The notes beneath the pieces were generated by a model. That model made no database searches. It worked only from the letters and a program-made list of their open reading frames with translations, and was not told the origin of the DNA. A stretch of DNA of 64,000 bases from the NCBI GenBank assembly GCA_947034895.1, contig OX344761.1, forward strand, positions 83,159,839-83,223,838, written 5' to 3'. Positions within the stretch are counted from its first letter, which is position 1; each line of letters opens with the position of its first letter. Below are positions 46,354-59,937 of this stretch, one piece after another. This DNA comes from Rhytidiadelphus loreus (Eukaryota > Streptophyta > Bryopsida > Hypnales > Hylocomiaceae). The position numbers were made by a program, and so were the translations under genes.

Positions 46354-47527
46354 ATGGTCAATTTTGTTAAAATGGTGATATTCCGCATGCCATTTTAACC
46401 CCTAAAGTCCCAAGGCCATTTCTCTGTCAAAAACCATTAAAAACTGCCATTTTTACTGCGTTAGTCAAAAAAAAAAAAAAACTTTTTTTGGAACTGAACC
46501 GTAGGATCTTAAACTTCACTTGTTTTAGATCATGTGGTAAAAATTTCATGAAGTTTGACCGTACAGATTGAGAGATATGAGCATTCAAAGTTGAAAAAAC
46601 AAATTTTTTTTGAAGAATGGACTGCAATTTTAGATGACTTTCATCTCTATTTGTGGAAAAAAATTACACTGTGGAGTTTGAATTTAAAATTTAATGTGTT
46701 GAAGAATTGAGTTAGGAGTCTAGGAAAAAAATTTCAAAAAATAAAAACTTGATTTTCATACTTCAATAAATTGTCAAGTAGAAGTAGGTTCAAGATTGAA
46801 AGAAAAACTAAATTGATAATAGCTCTTAGATGGGATTGAAATACAATAATTCCAACAGTGAGATTGTTCTTACAAGAAAATTTAACCTTTTCAAAAAAAA
46901 AAATTGAAAAAATTGAAAAATTGCATTCTGAGATGAATCCTACAAGTCTTTTTTTCCAAAAAGATGCTTAGATTGCCCAAAAAATAAGATTGTTCATAGT
47001 TTTCACATCACTAATCAAAGTGGAATGAATCAAAGCTTTAGATGTAGACAAAAACATTATCTTTGAGAAAAAAAACTTTTAAAAAATTATTTTGAATTTT
47101 TGCAATATTTTTTGTGCTGCCCGCCGAGTTCAGTTTTAGGCTTTTTGTGATATAACTTTTGCTTCCGGGCACCGATTGAAATAAAAATTATATTCCCACA
47201 AAGCTTAATATCAGATTTTCTATCTTCAAAAAAAGTTTCGAAAAATTAGGGTAAAATTTCAGCCCATAGGAACTTGCCCGAATTCCAAATTGTCCCCCGA
47301 GGGGACAATGGGAATTTAGCGGTTAATGGAATATCTTCTACAAATGGAAAATAAGTGTGCCACTATAGGGTCATACATGTGCCAATTTTATGCCTAGCAC
47401 ATTCAAATCACTCCTAGTTCACGCATTTCCACTCCCCTCGGACAATCTTTTCATTGTTTTCATTTTTTCAATGGTTTCATTTTGTGCCATTTTAATGGAA
47501 TACCACCATTTTAACGAAATTGACCAT
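46354..47527. mobile_element. TIR element, 1.17 kb, TSD TAAG
   Basis: The inverted ends read ATGGTCAATTTTGTTAAAA on the left and its near-complement on the right, continuing into AATGGTGATATTCC. TAAG flanks both sides (46,350-46,353 and 47,528-47,531). Unit 2 has the empty site near 23,538. The interior contains a block (about 47,150-47,340) similar to 1,730-1,890 and 32,060-32,230. No transposase is evident. A 4-bp TAAG duplication does not match a standard plant superfamily cleanly; read as TAA it would suit PIF/Harbinger. Confidence 0.8.
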
Positions 47528-47531
47528 TAAG

Positions 47532-50500
47532 GCAATGAATTCTATTCACAAAAATTTTACATTTCTAGAGTTTGTATATTTAGAACAGAAGAAATTTTAT
47601 AATTTATGAAATTAGAAAATGCTTAAATAAATGAAATCTAAATATCACTAATATTTTGAACTATTGAAAACTAAAAAGAAAATATAGACCAAAAACTCAA
47701 AAATGTACAAATTGATGAGATTGGAAATTCAAAATCTTATAATTATTTAGATTTGAGCCTCCAAAATCTATTAATTGTATTGATTGTGTGCACTAAAATC
47801 TACATTAAATCTAGATTTTAGAGTCATAAATCTACATTCTACTGATTTTAGAATATTGAATTTCATAAATTGAATTGATTTAGGGGTTGGAAAATCTTCA
47901 AATAACATTGAAAAATGCACAAATTTTCCCTTAATAAAATTTCCTATGTCACTCTTTCTTGTGACAATTGTATTCTCTATGATTTGTTAAAAAGAGTTCA
48001 TTGTAGGAGGGAATTTTTGGTACAATGTCAGTTGACAAGGAACAAAGCAACAAATTCAAAAAATCTTCCTAGTGCATCAAAAGAGCTCACAATATTTGAT
48101 CTATTAATATATTCTCACCTCTTTCTTCCAATGAATGTGTATAGGGTGATTGCAAGAAAGACCAGTCCTATGAAGCGTCACAATTGAAGTGACAGAGTTG
48201 GTTTAGGCCAAAACTTTTGGAAATTGAAGCCAATGGACTTGAAATTTTTGTGGAAGATTGCTAACTCAGAAAACATGAAATTTGTTATTTTTCAAAAACT
48301 TTGAAAAATAATTTTATAATGGAATATCAATTTAGCTAATTTGTCACACTTTGTGGTTTAGGGATTTTTAGTACTGTGTAGTATCAAAAAAACATGATGT
48401 TCACTTGACTTTTTTGTAGCCTATTCCTACACTAGATGGGCATATGCCAACCAAAGGGAATTAAAAAAAACACAATTCTTTGTCCTCAATATGTATGCAA
48501 ATAGGGGTCCCTTGTGCATAGCATTCCAAACTTTCATGATGGTTTCAAGTTCTAGTTTTTGGTGAAATGTAATCACTATCAAGTCTTTATAAATGGCCAA
48601 TTTTTAGTTTTTTTTTATTCATGATTTTCTAATTTTTATTAATTTATACTTAATTTTATCTACTTTCTGTGACAAATTGTCATTTTTTTTAAGTAGTAGT
48701 GTTTCAGTATTATAAAGTACTCAAAAGTACTATTGGCCGTTGATTTTTTAGATCAACGGCTAAGATTGCTCCATTTTGTAGTACTCCTAGCACTCCTAGC
48801 ACTAGACAGAAAAAATGCAGTTTTTGACCAAACGCTACCAAATCGTTCAGTCTTTCTTGCAATTACCCTATACTACTTGCAAAAGCACTTTGAATATCAT
48901 AAGCTCAATCATAAGAAGTGAATCTAGATGCATAGTTCATGAAGGATGGGAACTATTTGAATCATAGATTGTTTGCTTTGCATGTCTAAGTATAATAATG
49001 AATGTCAGTAGAGCAATATGTTGAAGGTGTGGTAGGGTGATTGCAAGAAAGATGGGTACTATTTTCCATCACAATTATAGTGATGAAATTGCCATCAACC
49101 ATAACTTTTGAAAAGTGAACCCGATGTACTTGAAATATTTTTGGAAATGGCTAATTTGGAAGTCATGAGATTCCTTATTTTTCAAAATATTGAAAAATCA
49201 ATCTATAAATTTTAAAATTATTCAATTTAGCTAATTTGTTACACTTTGCATTTTAGGATATTTTAGTACAGTGGAGTATCCAAAAATTATGATGTACACT
49301 TGAAATTTTTGTAGGCTATTTCTACAAATGGGCACATACCCATCAAACAAAATTTTAAAAAATACTATTTTTTGTCCTCTACATGCGTGCAAACAGAGGT
49401 TCGTTGGACACAGCAGTTTGAACATTCAAAATGGTTTTGACTTCCATTCTTTAGTGAGATGTGATCACTATAAGTCCTTACAAATGGTCAATTCATTAGA
49501 TGAAATTCAGCTCCATTGGAAGGTCGCGAGTTCATTGAGTTCTCAGACTATGGGAACTTGACTATATGCACGATCTGACGTAGCCAAAGTTCATCCACAT
49601 CAAATAATAATATTTAATTCTTTTTAATTTTTTTTAATTATTATTTTATATTCTCCTAGTGTACCACTAGTTCATAGAGGGGGATAAGACTGAAACGGCC
49701 TTCTCCTTGCCTGAAATCTCTTCTAATGTTAAGGGATTTTTTATTCATGATTTCTAATTATTATTAATTTATACCTAGTTGTATCTACTTTCTATGAAAA
49801 ATTGTCTTCTTTTCAAATAGTACTTTTTTAATAACTTACAAGTAGTCAAAAGTACTATTAGCCATCAATTTTATAGATCAATGGCCAAGATTGTTCTATT
49901 TCATAGTACACATAGTACTCAGTGTAGAAATTGCAATTTTAGTAGAATGTAACCATATTAATTATGTGGTCTTTCTTGCAACCACTCAGCATCTCTTGCA
50001 CTTGTACATCAAAGATCTTGCTTGTAAGTTAGTTGCATCGAATGAAGAAGCAAAATATATAAGTAACAATTGTGGGTTTCTCCTTCTACAGAATGATTTC
50101 TTCAAAAACATGTACCTAAGGTGGCCATGTAATATAATTTTTGAAGGAATTATCTTCATTCATGCTACTTCTTCAAATTTTGGTTTTCATAGATTTTTAT
50201 TTGAGCATGTAGCATTATATTCATGACTACATGATGTTGTTAACATGGATATGGTTGCAATAATTATTAGCAAGTTTAAGAGACTATTGGGACATTGTTT
50301 GACTCCTTATTGAAGTCTTTATACAAATATCAAAATTAGAAATTGTAGAGTATTATTGTAGAACTGATAGAATGGTAAGATAGTTCCTTTTCCCTTCTCC
50401 TAAGATATATTACTATATAAATTTAACAAGGTCATTTCACATTTGTAGCCTATTTGTTGAAAGGTTCAATCAAGTTTATGAACAAATTCCAAATGTATGG

Positions 50501-51575
50501 ACAAATTTGTATCTACGATCAATATATAAGATGATATCAAGTCCCAAATGGTTTAAAAAAAGAATACTTAATTTTTTCTCATTAAAAAATTGTTAACTAG
50601 AACTCTAGAAGTAGATTCAAGATATACTAAAGGAAAAAAATAAACTGTAAATATCAGAGCTAAAATAGAATTGAAACACACTAATCTCAATAATGAAAGT
50701 ATTCTAGTAAAAGATCTTAACCTTGTAAAATTTTCTTTTGAAAATTTTTGAAAATTAAATTGAGAAGTGGATCTTTCAATTTATTTTTAAAGAAGATGCT
50801 TTGATTCAAGCTATGAGCCCTCAAGTTGACATTTGGTCTCTAGATTTTTGTTGTTTTGTTTTTGTTTTGTTTTAATCATTTTTTTAAAGTCATAAAAAGA
50901 GTTCAAGTGATATTTGGTAGAAGTCCCTACCAATATAGTAAAGGGTCTTTTTATGAATTGTGGAGTGTTTGAAACACTCCATTCCCTTATTTCTAGTGCC
51001 CATTTAAGAGTTTGAAAGATCAATTCGTCACTTACGAGAGAACTTTAGGTCAAAGAATTAAGCTCTCGGTTAAGCTAGATAGTCCTAGACGTGTCAATTT
51101 GGCTAAATGAGAATAATGATGAGCAGTTCCTATTAGGTCAAGAAAAAACACAAAAGAAGACACCATCCAATTTGCAAGAATTGAAAATTGTCTTGCAAAA
51201 TACCTTTGATTAAAATAAGTAGAAAAACAAACAATGTGGTAGCAAAGACAACCAAAGCATATAGAGAGGTGCTTGAGCTTAAATCTAGGCCAAGAGATCA
51301 ACAACATAATCGATTTCTCCAAATTTCTTGGTATCCAAATGATTTTTCCTTTAGGTGGAAATTCAAATGGAGTAACTAAATTTAGCCTTCCTATAAATAG
51401 TGCAAAGTAAAATGTAAGTTTGCACTTTGGTTTTGTGAGCTTCCTAAAAGTTGCTAAACTTTTTTTAGATTTTTCTAGATTACATAAGATGACTCTATGG
51501 GAAATCAACTATGTATACCGACATTGGAAAATTCATAGAAGTTACCTATGTCAAGGGAAAATCTTACTAAGAATT
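47532..51575. other. AT-rich unit 3 sequence with local duplication, no gene
   Basis: 48,147-48,860 and 49,036-49,990 are diverged tandem copies of the block that occurs once in unit 2 (24,560-25,270). The second copy has about 190 bp extra near 49,500-49,730. No conserved open frame was seen. Confidence 0.6.
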
Positions 51576-54500
51576 GGGATATAATTATTTGTACTAATAA
51601 AGCACCCTGTTGAGTTTAGAAGCTTCTCAACATCAACAAGTACCCGAACGAGCAAGTACATTTTGAATCCCGGAATAATTTACAAGTTGGCAACGAGTTG
51701 AAGAGCTTGTGATGTTCAAATGATGCAAATGAGGAGACTTTTCCTACTCCTACAAAATTTCTAAACACTCTTGGCTAGTTAGTGTCTTTGGAAAATGAAA
51801 ATTTCAATTAATGAGTTTTTTGATAATTCTTTGGATTTATCATTCCTGCTTTTTACAAGCTCGAATGACCTAAGAGTGGGAGATGAGCAATCTCTCAAGC
51901 TAATTTGGATCTTCTAAACACAATGGCGCAATTGGTTTTTTATTTCAAATTTTTCCCTAAAAGATAGAGACATTCCAACAATAGATTTGACTTTTTTAGC
52001 ATAATGAGCAGTAATCTAAAGGTAGTTTTAGAAATATCTAAGTGAAAATCAAGGATTTGATTTAGATAAGATCTCAAAGGCTAAACAAGGCTTGCTTCTA
52101 AAAAATCCAAGGTTAAATAAAGATTAGTTTTAGAATCATCTTAAGGTTAATCAGGTTTGTTTTAGAAATATCTACCTAGGTAAATATACACGAGTAAAGA
52201 AGAGGAACATAAATATACACGAGTAACAATGAGTATATCGTCCGTTGTTTCCGGTACCCCATTTCTTTTGTCGTTGACCATTTTGTGGCCAAACCTTTTC
52301 TGTTTTCAAAACCACTGACACTTTGTTGGGTTGATATTTAAGGTCAATTTGACCATTTTTTATGGTCTTTTCTTTGTTTTTGAGCATTTGTTCACATTTC
52401 CAAGTGTTGGAACACTTCTTGAAAGACACAGCAATTTTCTTTTGAGTCCATACTAACATCTAAGGATCTCGCAGCCAAATTCTGGCGATGCAATTTGTTG
52501 GAAACCCTAGTACCTACTTTTGAGTATTTTAAGTTTGAATTTTGAGAGGTTTGGTCCCCCAAACTTTGGATTTAGAATCACGTGCCCTCATACAATCATA
52601 CTAGCTCCTTGCTTAAAACTCTCTAATTTGGCAGCATATCCCTAGAGCTTTTAAACTATAGGCACATATTAGTCTATGTTTTGAAATTTGTGTCACATTC
52701 TAAAGTTAAGTAATAACCTACGGTAAAGCTTTGACTTTATCTAGTGTGACAATATTCTTGCAGGTGATTACTTATCAAATTTAGTCATTAAGGCAAAACT
52801 TTGGCCCTATTTTCTCAAATTTTTGGCTAAACCATGTTATACAATGGAGGTTTGATCTTTAGAAGCTCTAATTAAGGGCCTTCTACTGATTCCCCATCTC
52901 TTTTACAAGCTTGGCCTTGGAATTGCCCCATACAGTGAAGCATTAAATCTTAACATATACTTTATTTCTTGTTTTCCTCATATGTATTAGCCCCAGTATT
53001 AGCCTAGCCCCGGAGCTTTGCCCTCACCTCAACAATTTAAGGCCTACAAATTCATTTAGTTTTCTTTCTTTTCCGTTAGTTCTCCAACCATAGTGATGTT
53101 CTCTAAACCAACTTTATCTTTTAATTAGATTTTGTTGAGGCCTTAGTTAGAATTCTCCTTGCCTTGTTAGTTTGAATTTGCTTTATTTTGAGAAAAATCA
53201 CCTTAAACCATAGAGTGTGAGAGTTAGAGTTTGTTGTTAGTTAGAATTTTTTTTTTAGAGACCTCCCTTCCAAATCAAAATAGCCTTAGTTGAGTTTCCT
53301 TCACCTATTTATTTCAATTTTTGTGTAACATTAGCTTTTGTTTAGTCAAAATTAAAGTCAAGCGTGGAAACAAGCCATTTCAAAGGACAAGTCAATCAAC
53401 AAGGAAACATGTCAATCAAATAGGGAAACGAGCTAGTTTGGAGAAGAATAAGCCAGTCAACAAGGGAATGAGCCAAAGGAAGCCAGAGTGTACAAGGGAG
53501 CCATGTCAAGGTTGATTGAGCCCAAGCCATCAACTTCAGCCTTAAAGGCGTGTTCATACTTGATTTGATTGAATACATCCAAGCCATCAACAAACTCAAT
53601 TTTAAACTGGAAAACTAGTTTTGAAATCATAAGTTTGTGATTTAGACAAACTAATTTGTGACCTTCGCATATGAAGTTAAGTCCAAGTTGTCAAACATTC
53701 ACACATTTTGAGTCTAAAACTAAGTGAGATATCATAGCTAATTGACATGCATGTTCTCTCAAATCAAGCATACAAAATTCTAACAAGCAAATGAAGGAGG
53801 GAAATTGAAAACAAATATAGGAGTCTTAGAAGTTTGGAAGTTGGAGTATTGGAAGAGAAAATGAGAAAATGAGTGACTAGATATTTTCAAGAGAATCTAC
53901 TATATTTAATGAAGTTTAACCCTAATGATTTAGTTGGAAAATTAAATTCCTTTCGCTATTTTTTTAATTTATTGGTTAGTGATTAAATCGGATTCCATTA
54001 GGAGTTAGTAGGCTAGGATTTTGATTAGCATTGTTTAACTCAACCTAATAAGCCAAATAGAAAAAGACAAAATCAAATTTAAATCCTTAAAATAATGGAA
54101 AGAAATTGATAATCAACTAGAGGATAAGATTTTGAAGATTTCTATTGATTTAGAACCTATTAGGAAAAATCTAGTATTAAAAATAGTCTCCAAAAATAAA
54201 AATAGGTTGTTTAAAATGCTTAAAAAACAAACAAAGTTCCATTGATAGGAATTAGCATGGAAAGAATTAGAAGGGGAAAATGATTCAAAAAGGGTTTTAA
54301 GGCTTAAACTCTTTCCATTATTTTAGGTGTATCAAAAACATACACACATGATGGAGGGCAATGGCTACTACAAAATGATTATGATCCTAATTTGTAACGA
54401 TGGGCCCGTATCATCCGTTGATGGAGAGGTATGTTAATTTAACTATAGATCTTCTCTTGATTTTTCTTAATTTACGTAGAATAGAAGTAGGAAGTTGAAA

Positions 54501-57500
54501 GTGAACCATCAGGTCAAAGTTTTAGAATTTAAATTAGAATTTAGAGTATTGTAGATAATTCTTAGAGGTTTCTAAAAACATCTTACACTTAAAAAAACTA
54601 TAAAATAGGAAAGTTACAAGTAGATGAATTGTATTAGTAGAATTGGATGAGAATTTAATAATTTCATCCAAAAGAATCTTAAAAGGAAATTAAAAAATTA
54701 AAAAAAATTTAGAAGTTAAAGGTAAGTGTATAACTCAATTTACTTGGTTAGATTAGAAGTAATTTGTGGATGAAGTTTTAAATTAACAATTAAAGGTAAA
54801 ACTTCATCCATTAGTCAATTTCATTTTCAAGTCCAGCACTTGGCCTAGTTAGCCAAAGGCCCTTGGATTTCTATTGTAACATTTAAAGTGTTTTCAATGA
54901 TTTAGATTTGTTTTAGGTTATAGGATATTAAAAATAGAGCCTCCATTGCTTGGAAGGTGTGATTTGGATTAGACTTAGGCACCCCCAGGATAACTTAGTA
55001 AGAAACCCATCAAAATCCATGTATAGATTGGGGTATAGGTTTTATTTTAAGTCAGAGGTGAGTTAAAAATCACTCACAATTCTCAAAAAAGAAGATTGTC
55101 CATAACTTTCACAAATGGAATGATTCAAAGCTTATCATGTAGATAAATATACAATGTATGAGAGAAAAAAATTTGAAATCTTTTATTTTAAGTTTTGTGG
55201 AGGATTTTTTATATCCAACAAACTATGATTTGGGCTTATTCTGCCGTAACTTTTGCTTCAAGGCATTGATTTAAATAAACATTATATTTCCAAAAAATTA
55301 ATGTATTTTTGTATCTTCACAAAAGGATTTCAAAGAATTACAACAAATATTGAGACTGTAGGAGCCTATCCAAAATCCATTTTGTTTCTTAAGGGGACAA
55401 TTGGATTGTAGGGGTTAACTCCAAAAAGATGGACCTATGATGACTAAGCACTTAGGAAACTCATAATCCTCTTTGTATGCATCCATTTTAAAACTATGCA
55501 AAAACAAAAGAAAATTACATTTATTTTTCAGAAATGTCATCAAATGTCTTCTATAAGTTGTAAGACTATAAGATATTTTGTAAAAGCTATAAATTATTGT
55601 GAATATTTGAACAATATTGAAAAAAATCCAAATCAAATAGAATATATGCATATTAATAAAAACATGAAACTATCTCCTTAGGTAGATATTCTATTCAAAA
55701 ACATCATTGTAAAAATAATTTCTCATATCATTCTAAAATTAAAAAAGAATCACTCATGGTTCAAAGCCCAAAGTTCAAATTGTAAAAAGATATTATATTT
55801 TGGATAATTGCATGATATAGTTGCCCACCCTTACCATGTATAAATTTATAAAATAATGGCAATACAAATGTATATTGATAAGTACAAAATATATAAATAT
55901 TGATACAAACTACATAATCTATGGATATTGGTATTAATCCAAAGGCCTTTTTATAGATTCACAAATTTAAAATTAAAAGAATAAATTTTAAAATCATTGT
56001 TTGGACATCCAACTCAAATCACACATTTGCAACAATATTTTTTTATAAAGATGACTAAACCCTAATTATGTCCTTAGAGATAGTACCTAAATATTAAAAC
56101 ACTTAATTTACAACAGCTCTTTGAATTGCAAAAATCAAACCTTGCGCTTGACACAATAAGACAATAAATATATGCTAAATCTAAATTTGTGAGAGTACAA
56201 ACATTAATGAATTGCACTCCATACATTAAATCAATAAGATACAATTCACTTCTTGTTATGCAATTTTCATTGTATGTACAAGATAGAAGATTGTCTACGC
56301 CTCATTTTCTATATATAAAAAGTGACCAATATTATTTTTGTTAAATCAACTCCAAACTTTCATCATGAGCACAAATTTTGTCGTGATTATAGTTTTATAT
56401 AATCGTAGTGTTCTTTCACTATTTTAGAAAATTTCCAAATTTCTAAATTGAATAAAAAGCTTCGCATTACTAATTGGTCAAAAAAGATCATTTTTAGGGC
56501 TTAAAGTTAGATCCAAAGAAAGGAATAAAAGTTGCCAAAATACACTACACGGTGATCTATGGATTTGCCATTTTTTTATGTAGGGGAGTCAAAAAATATC
56601 ACAAGGAGAAATATCCACCACCTTTCATTGAAATTAGTTGTTCAAGCAATTTATTAACTTGTAAAAGTGTTGTACTCCATTGTGGAAGTAAGAGAGGACG
56701 AGTAAAATTTTGTATGAAACTAATTGACTTAACAAATCTCTCTATTTCATTTCTTAACTATTCTTATCAAAATACCAACCAACCCTGCTCAATTAAACCA
56801 TCTAAGTACTAAAAAATATATAGTCTCCCACTCAAGAATAAAAGAATGAAAGTACAAATATGAATTTAATGTATTAATATAATGATAAATTTACAAATAC
56901 AAATGTAGATACAAGTGCAAATTCAAGTGTAGATACAAGTATAGATTTTGTAATTTAACATTGTTTATTAAATGAAGATTTCAAAAAAATTATGTATCGA
57001 AATTCCAGAAATTTAAAATATGAGAGATTCCAAGGGTGAAATCAATCTGGAAAATATAGACTACTAGCTCCTTCAGTCCTTTAGAATATTTTTTTACTAA
57101 AATATTTAGTTGTGGTAGTGCATTTGCTTTGGATGGATAGTGGGGTGACTATCTCTTCAAATACACTAGGAAAATATGACACTTTTTGAAAACGATCTAA
57201 CTCTAAGAAAGCATCTTTAGATATTGTATTTTTCAACTATATATGTGACATTGACACATTGTCACTACTTGTTCATTAAATGAATTATTGGTTTAGAAAT
57301 GATTCCAAAACTCATTTTTAATTTAGTTCAAAATTTGAACAGACATGATTATTCAAAAGCACTTTGATAATTGCAAATTTGCAATTAGAATTGTTGTGAA
57401 CATTGCCCAATAAATAGATTGTTTGTCCATTTATTGAACATGTTTGAATGTCTTTTGAGATCTTTCATGTCTGATGTAGTCAATTACATATAAAGTGAAC

Positions 57501-57644
57501 TTCAAATTAATTAATTAATCCATAAACTACATAATTGGGTTACCTAGATGTAGGCATCACGTATTCATTGGATGAAATATAGACAACATTGGAAATCACA
57601 TGGTATATAAACAAAAAGAGGAAGATTGCAATGGGTATGATGGC
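51576..57644. other. AT-rich unit 3 sequence, no gene
   Basis: Collinear with 28,190-34,820 of unit 2, except for about 530 bp present only here (about 51,576-52,110), whose ends show no clear terminal repeats. From 53,990 it also matches unit 1. No gene, RNA or array was recognised. Confidence 0.55.
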
Positions 57645-57652
57645 ATTTGGTG

Positions 57653-58218
57653 CTCGAGGGGTGCACTTAGTTCTACTATAACAAACCACGTGCGAACAAG
57701 TGGTTTCTAATAAACTATAATTTCAACCTAAAATTTTGAACATTGTTTAATAATGACTATAATAGCTTTCAATTGCCAAAATTTTCAACTCAAATAAAAT
57801 ATGAAATGATTTCTAAAAGAGGTTGAAAATGAACTAAAATGGCATGTTTTTCAACTCAAATAATTATAGAGGACACATTTAGATGACCATTGAGTCAATA
57901 TTCAACTCAAAATGAGCTTTCAATAATGAATTATTTTTAGGAATTTTTTGTTCATTTTTTAGACAATTTTTTCTTATATAATATAGAGGTGTGAAAATTA
58001 TTTTTCACTTCTACAGTGTATCTTTTTACTTCAAAAATTTGTAACTAATTATTATTAACAAATAAAAATATCAATAATTCAAAACATAAAATTTCAAAGT
58101 AGGAAAATCTATTCATATTTTATTTATTTATTTATATTTAAAATTCAAAAAGTATATAGGGGGTCCAAAGTTTTGTTTGCACGTGGTTTCTAATGGACAC
58201 TCTAAATGACCCCCCGAG
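57653..58218. mobile_element. hAT-like MITE, 566 bp, TSD ATTTGGTG
   Basis: The ends are CTCGAGGGG and CCCCCCGAG. ATTTGGTG flanks both sides (57,645-57,652 and 58,219-58,226). Unit 2 keeps the empty site near 34,815. The interior is shared with the 35,374 element and, inverted, with 32,878-33,460. Long AT-rich noncoding interior. Confidence 0.92.
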
Positions 58219-58226
58219 ATTTGGTG

Positions 58227-59540
58227 CCAATTGATGTTGTCATGTCCTTTTCTATCCCGACCATATTTATTCCTATGATGTTGATGTTCATTCTCTTAAA
58301 TCCAATTTCTTATGCCTTCATGACGCAATCGAATATACCACATGTGTGACAAAGGTAGCAATGGGTATGGTGGCCAATGGGCGGCAATGGTACTTTCATG
58401 CCCTTTTCTATCCCAAGTGAACCATGTTTATTCCTATGACGTGATGACCATGATGGTCATTTTGTAAGATCCAATGGGTGCGAGTGGCTCCTTTTATACC
58501 CTTTTCTATCCCAACCATGTTTATTCCTATGCCGTAACAACTATTGCTTTCATGCCCTTTTAATTCTGCCCATATTTGTTTCTATAACTTAATGATGGTG
58601 ATGTTCATTCTATTTGATCAAATTCCTTATAATGCCTTCATGGCGCACTCTGGCACACCATACGTGTGACAACAATACTGTAGGACAATAAGCCCGTGTA
58701 CTTTGAAATGTCAAAGATTCATTCACTTGAAGGAATGCCCAATAATCAGCATGCATGTCATTAAAGTGCACGTTACTAAGTGTGCTTTACCAAAGCAATC
58801 AAACATCAAAATGTGCCAAGTGCCCCAAAGTGGCAATGAATCAAAGACTCACACTAAATACATCTCCTCAATCAATATACTTGACCTATTCTTGAAAAAG
58901 CAATTTTAAAACATTTATATACTTGAAAAACTTTGACCCTTCATAACTTTTGCATCCAATATCCAAATGACACATTCTTTGGTGCATTCAAATCTCCAAC
59001 TCCTTGTCAACTAAAATATGTGAAAATTTTCACCAATCTCAAAATAGAACGCATTCAGAGTAGAATAGAAACGATTTAAAACTGTGTCCCTGCCTAACTG
59101 AGTTGTAATTGATCGAAAGAAGCTCAGAAAGAGATTCCAAGGGGACCGGCCGTCACCTCCGATCCCATGAGGATCCGACATAAAATTGACAGATCTTCTA
59201 CCCCATGGCACGTCATGGCCCAACTGTGAACTGAACCTGCATGAAGAGTTCCAATTGCAATTAACTAATAAATCAACTAATAACTAATAAATCGGCATTC
59301 ACAGAGAGTCTTGCAGTCCACTAAATCCAAGTTCGCAGTGCTGCACCATACAAGCAAGCATATTCACGTACAAGCTAGCGTTTCAACATCTAATTGATAC
59401 CTGCAGGCGATTGAAAAATAACTAATCTGTCTTACTGCAGTAAGTTGAACAGGCAAGGAACTTAATGCACGTCACAGTCACTTTCCGAACCCAGAACTTT
59501 CCCGACCGACCAGATGATTCGATCAAGCTTCAATGCCACC
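58227..59540. other. Degenerate repeats and PAH upstream region, unit 3
   Basis: 58,225-58,690 holds the degenerate ~150-bp repeats. 58,690-59,540 matches the sequence upstream of the PAH gene in the other units. No gene was recognised. Confidence 0.55.
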
Positions 59541-59544
59541 GGCC

Positions 59545-59890
59545 GCGTGTGCTAGCTTAGATTCTTCCTCCCTGATTGCATGACTGCGTTTCTATGAGCC
59601 AGGACACAACCCAATTGATTTCCATCGCATAATGCTAGTGCTTCGTTTCTTCCCTGATGCCTGACTGCGTTTCTGTAAGCAACGATACAACCCAATTCCA
59701 TCGCGCTCTAGGCGGGCTTCGTTTCTTTCACCCTCGTTTCATGACAGGGATTATGTAAGCCAGGACATAACCCATTTCATGATCTATCGCACACTGCGAG
59801 TGCTTCGTTTCAGCCTCTCTGTTTGCACGACTGCGTTTCCTTAGCTAGAACAGAACCCAATTCAATCGCTCAGTCTTCGCTTCTTCCTCC
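59545..59890 (+). repeat. GC-rich 5' minisatellite of PAH gene, unit 3
   Basis: Same 77-86 bp units as upstream of the other two PAH genes, ending about 50 bp before the ATG. Confidence 0.7.
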
Positions 59891-59937
59891 CGAGCTGCTT
59901 GCGTGCTTTTCTTTCCTGTCAGATCACAATCCGCCGA

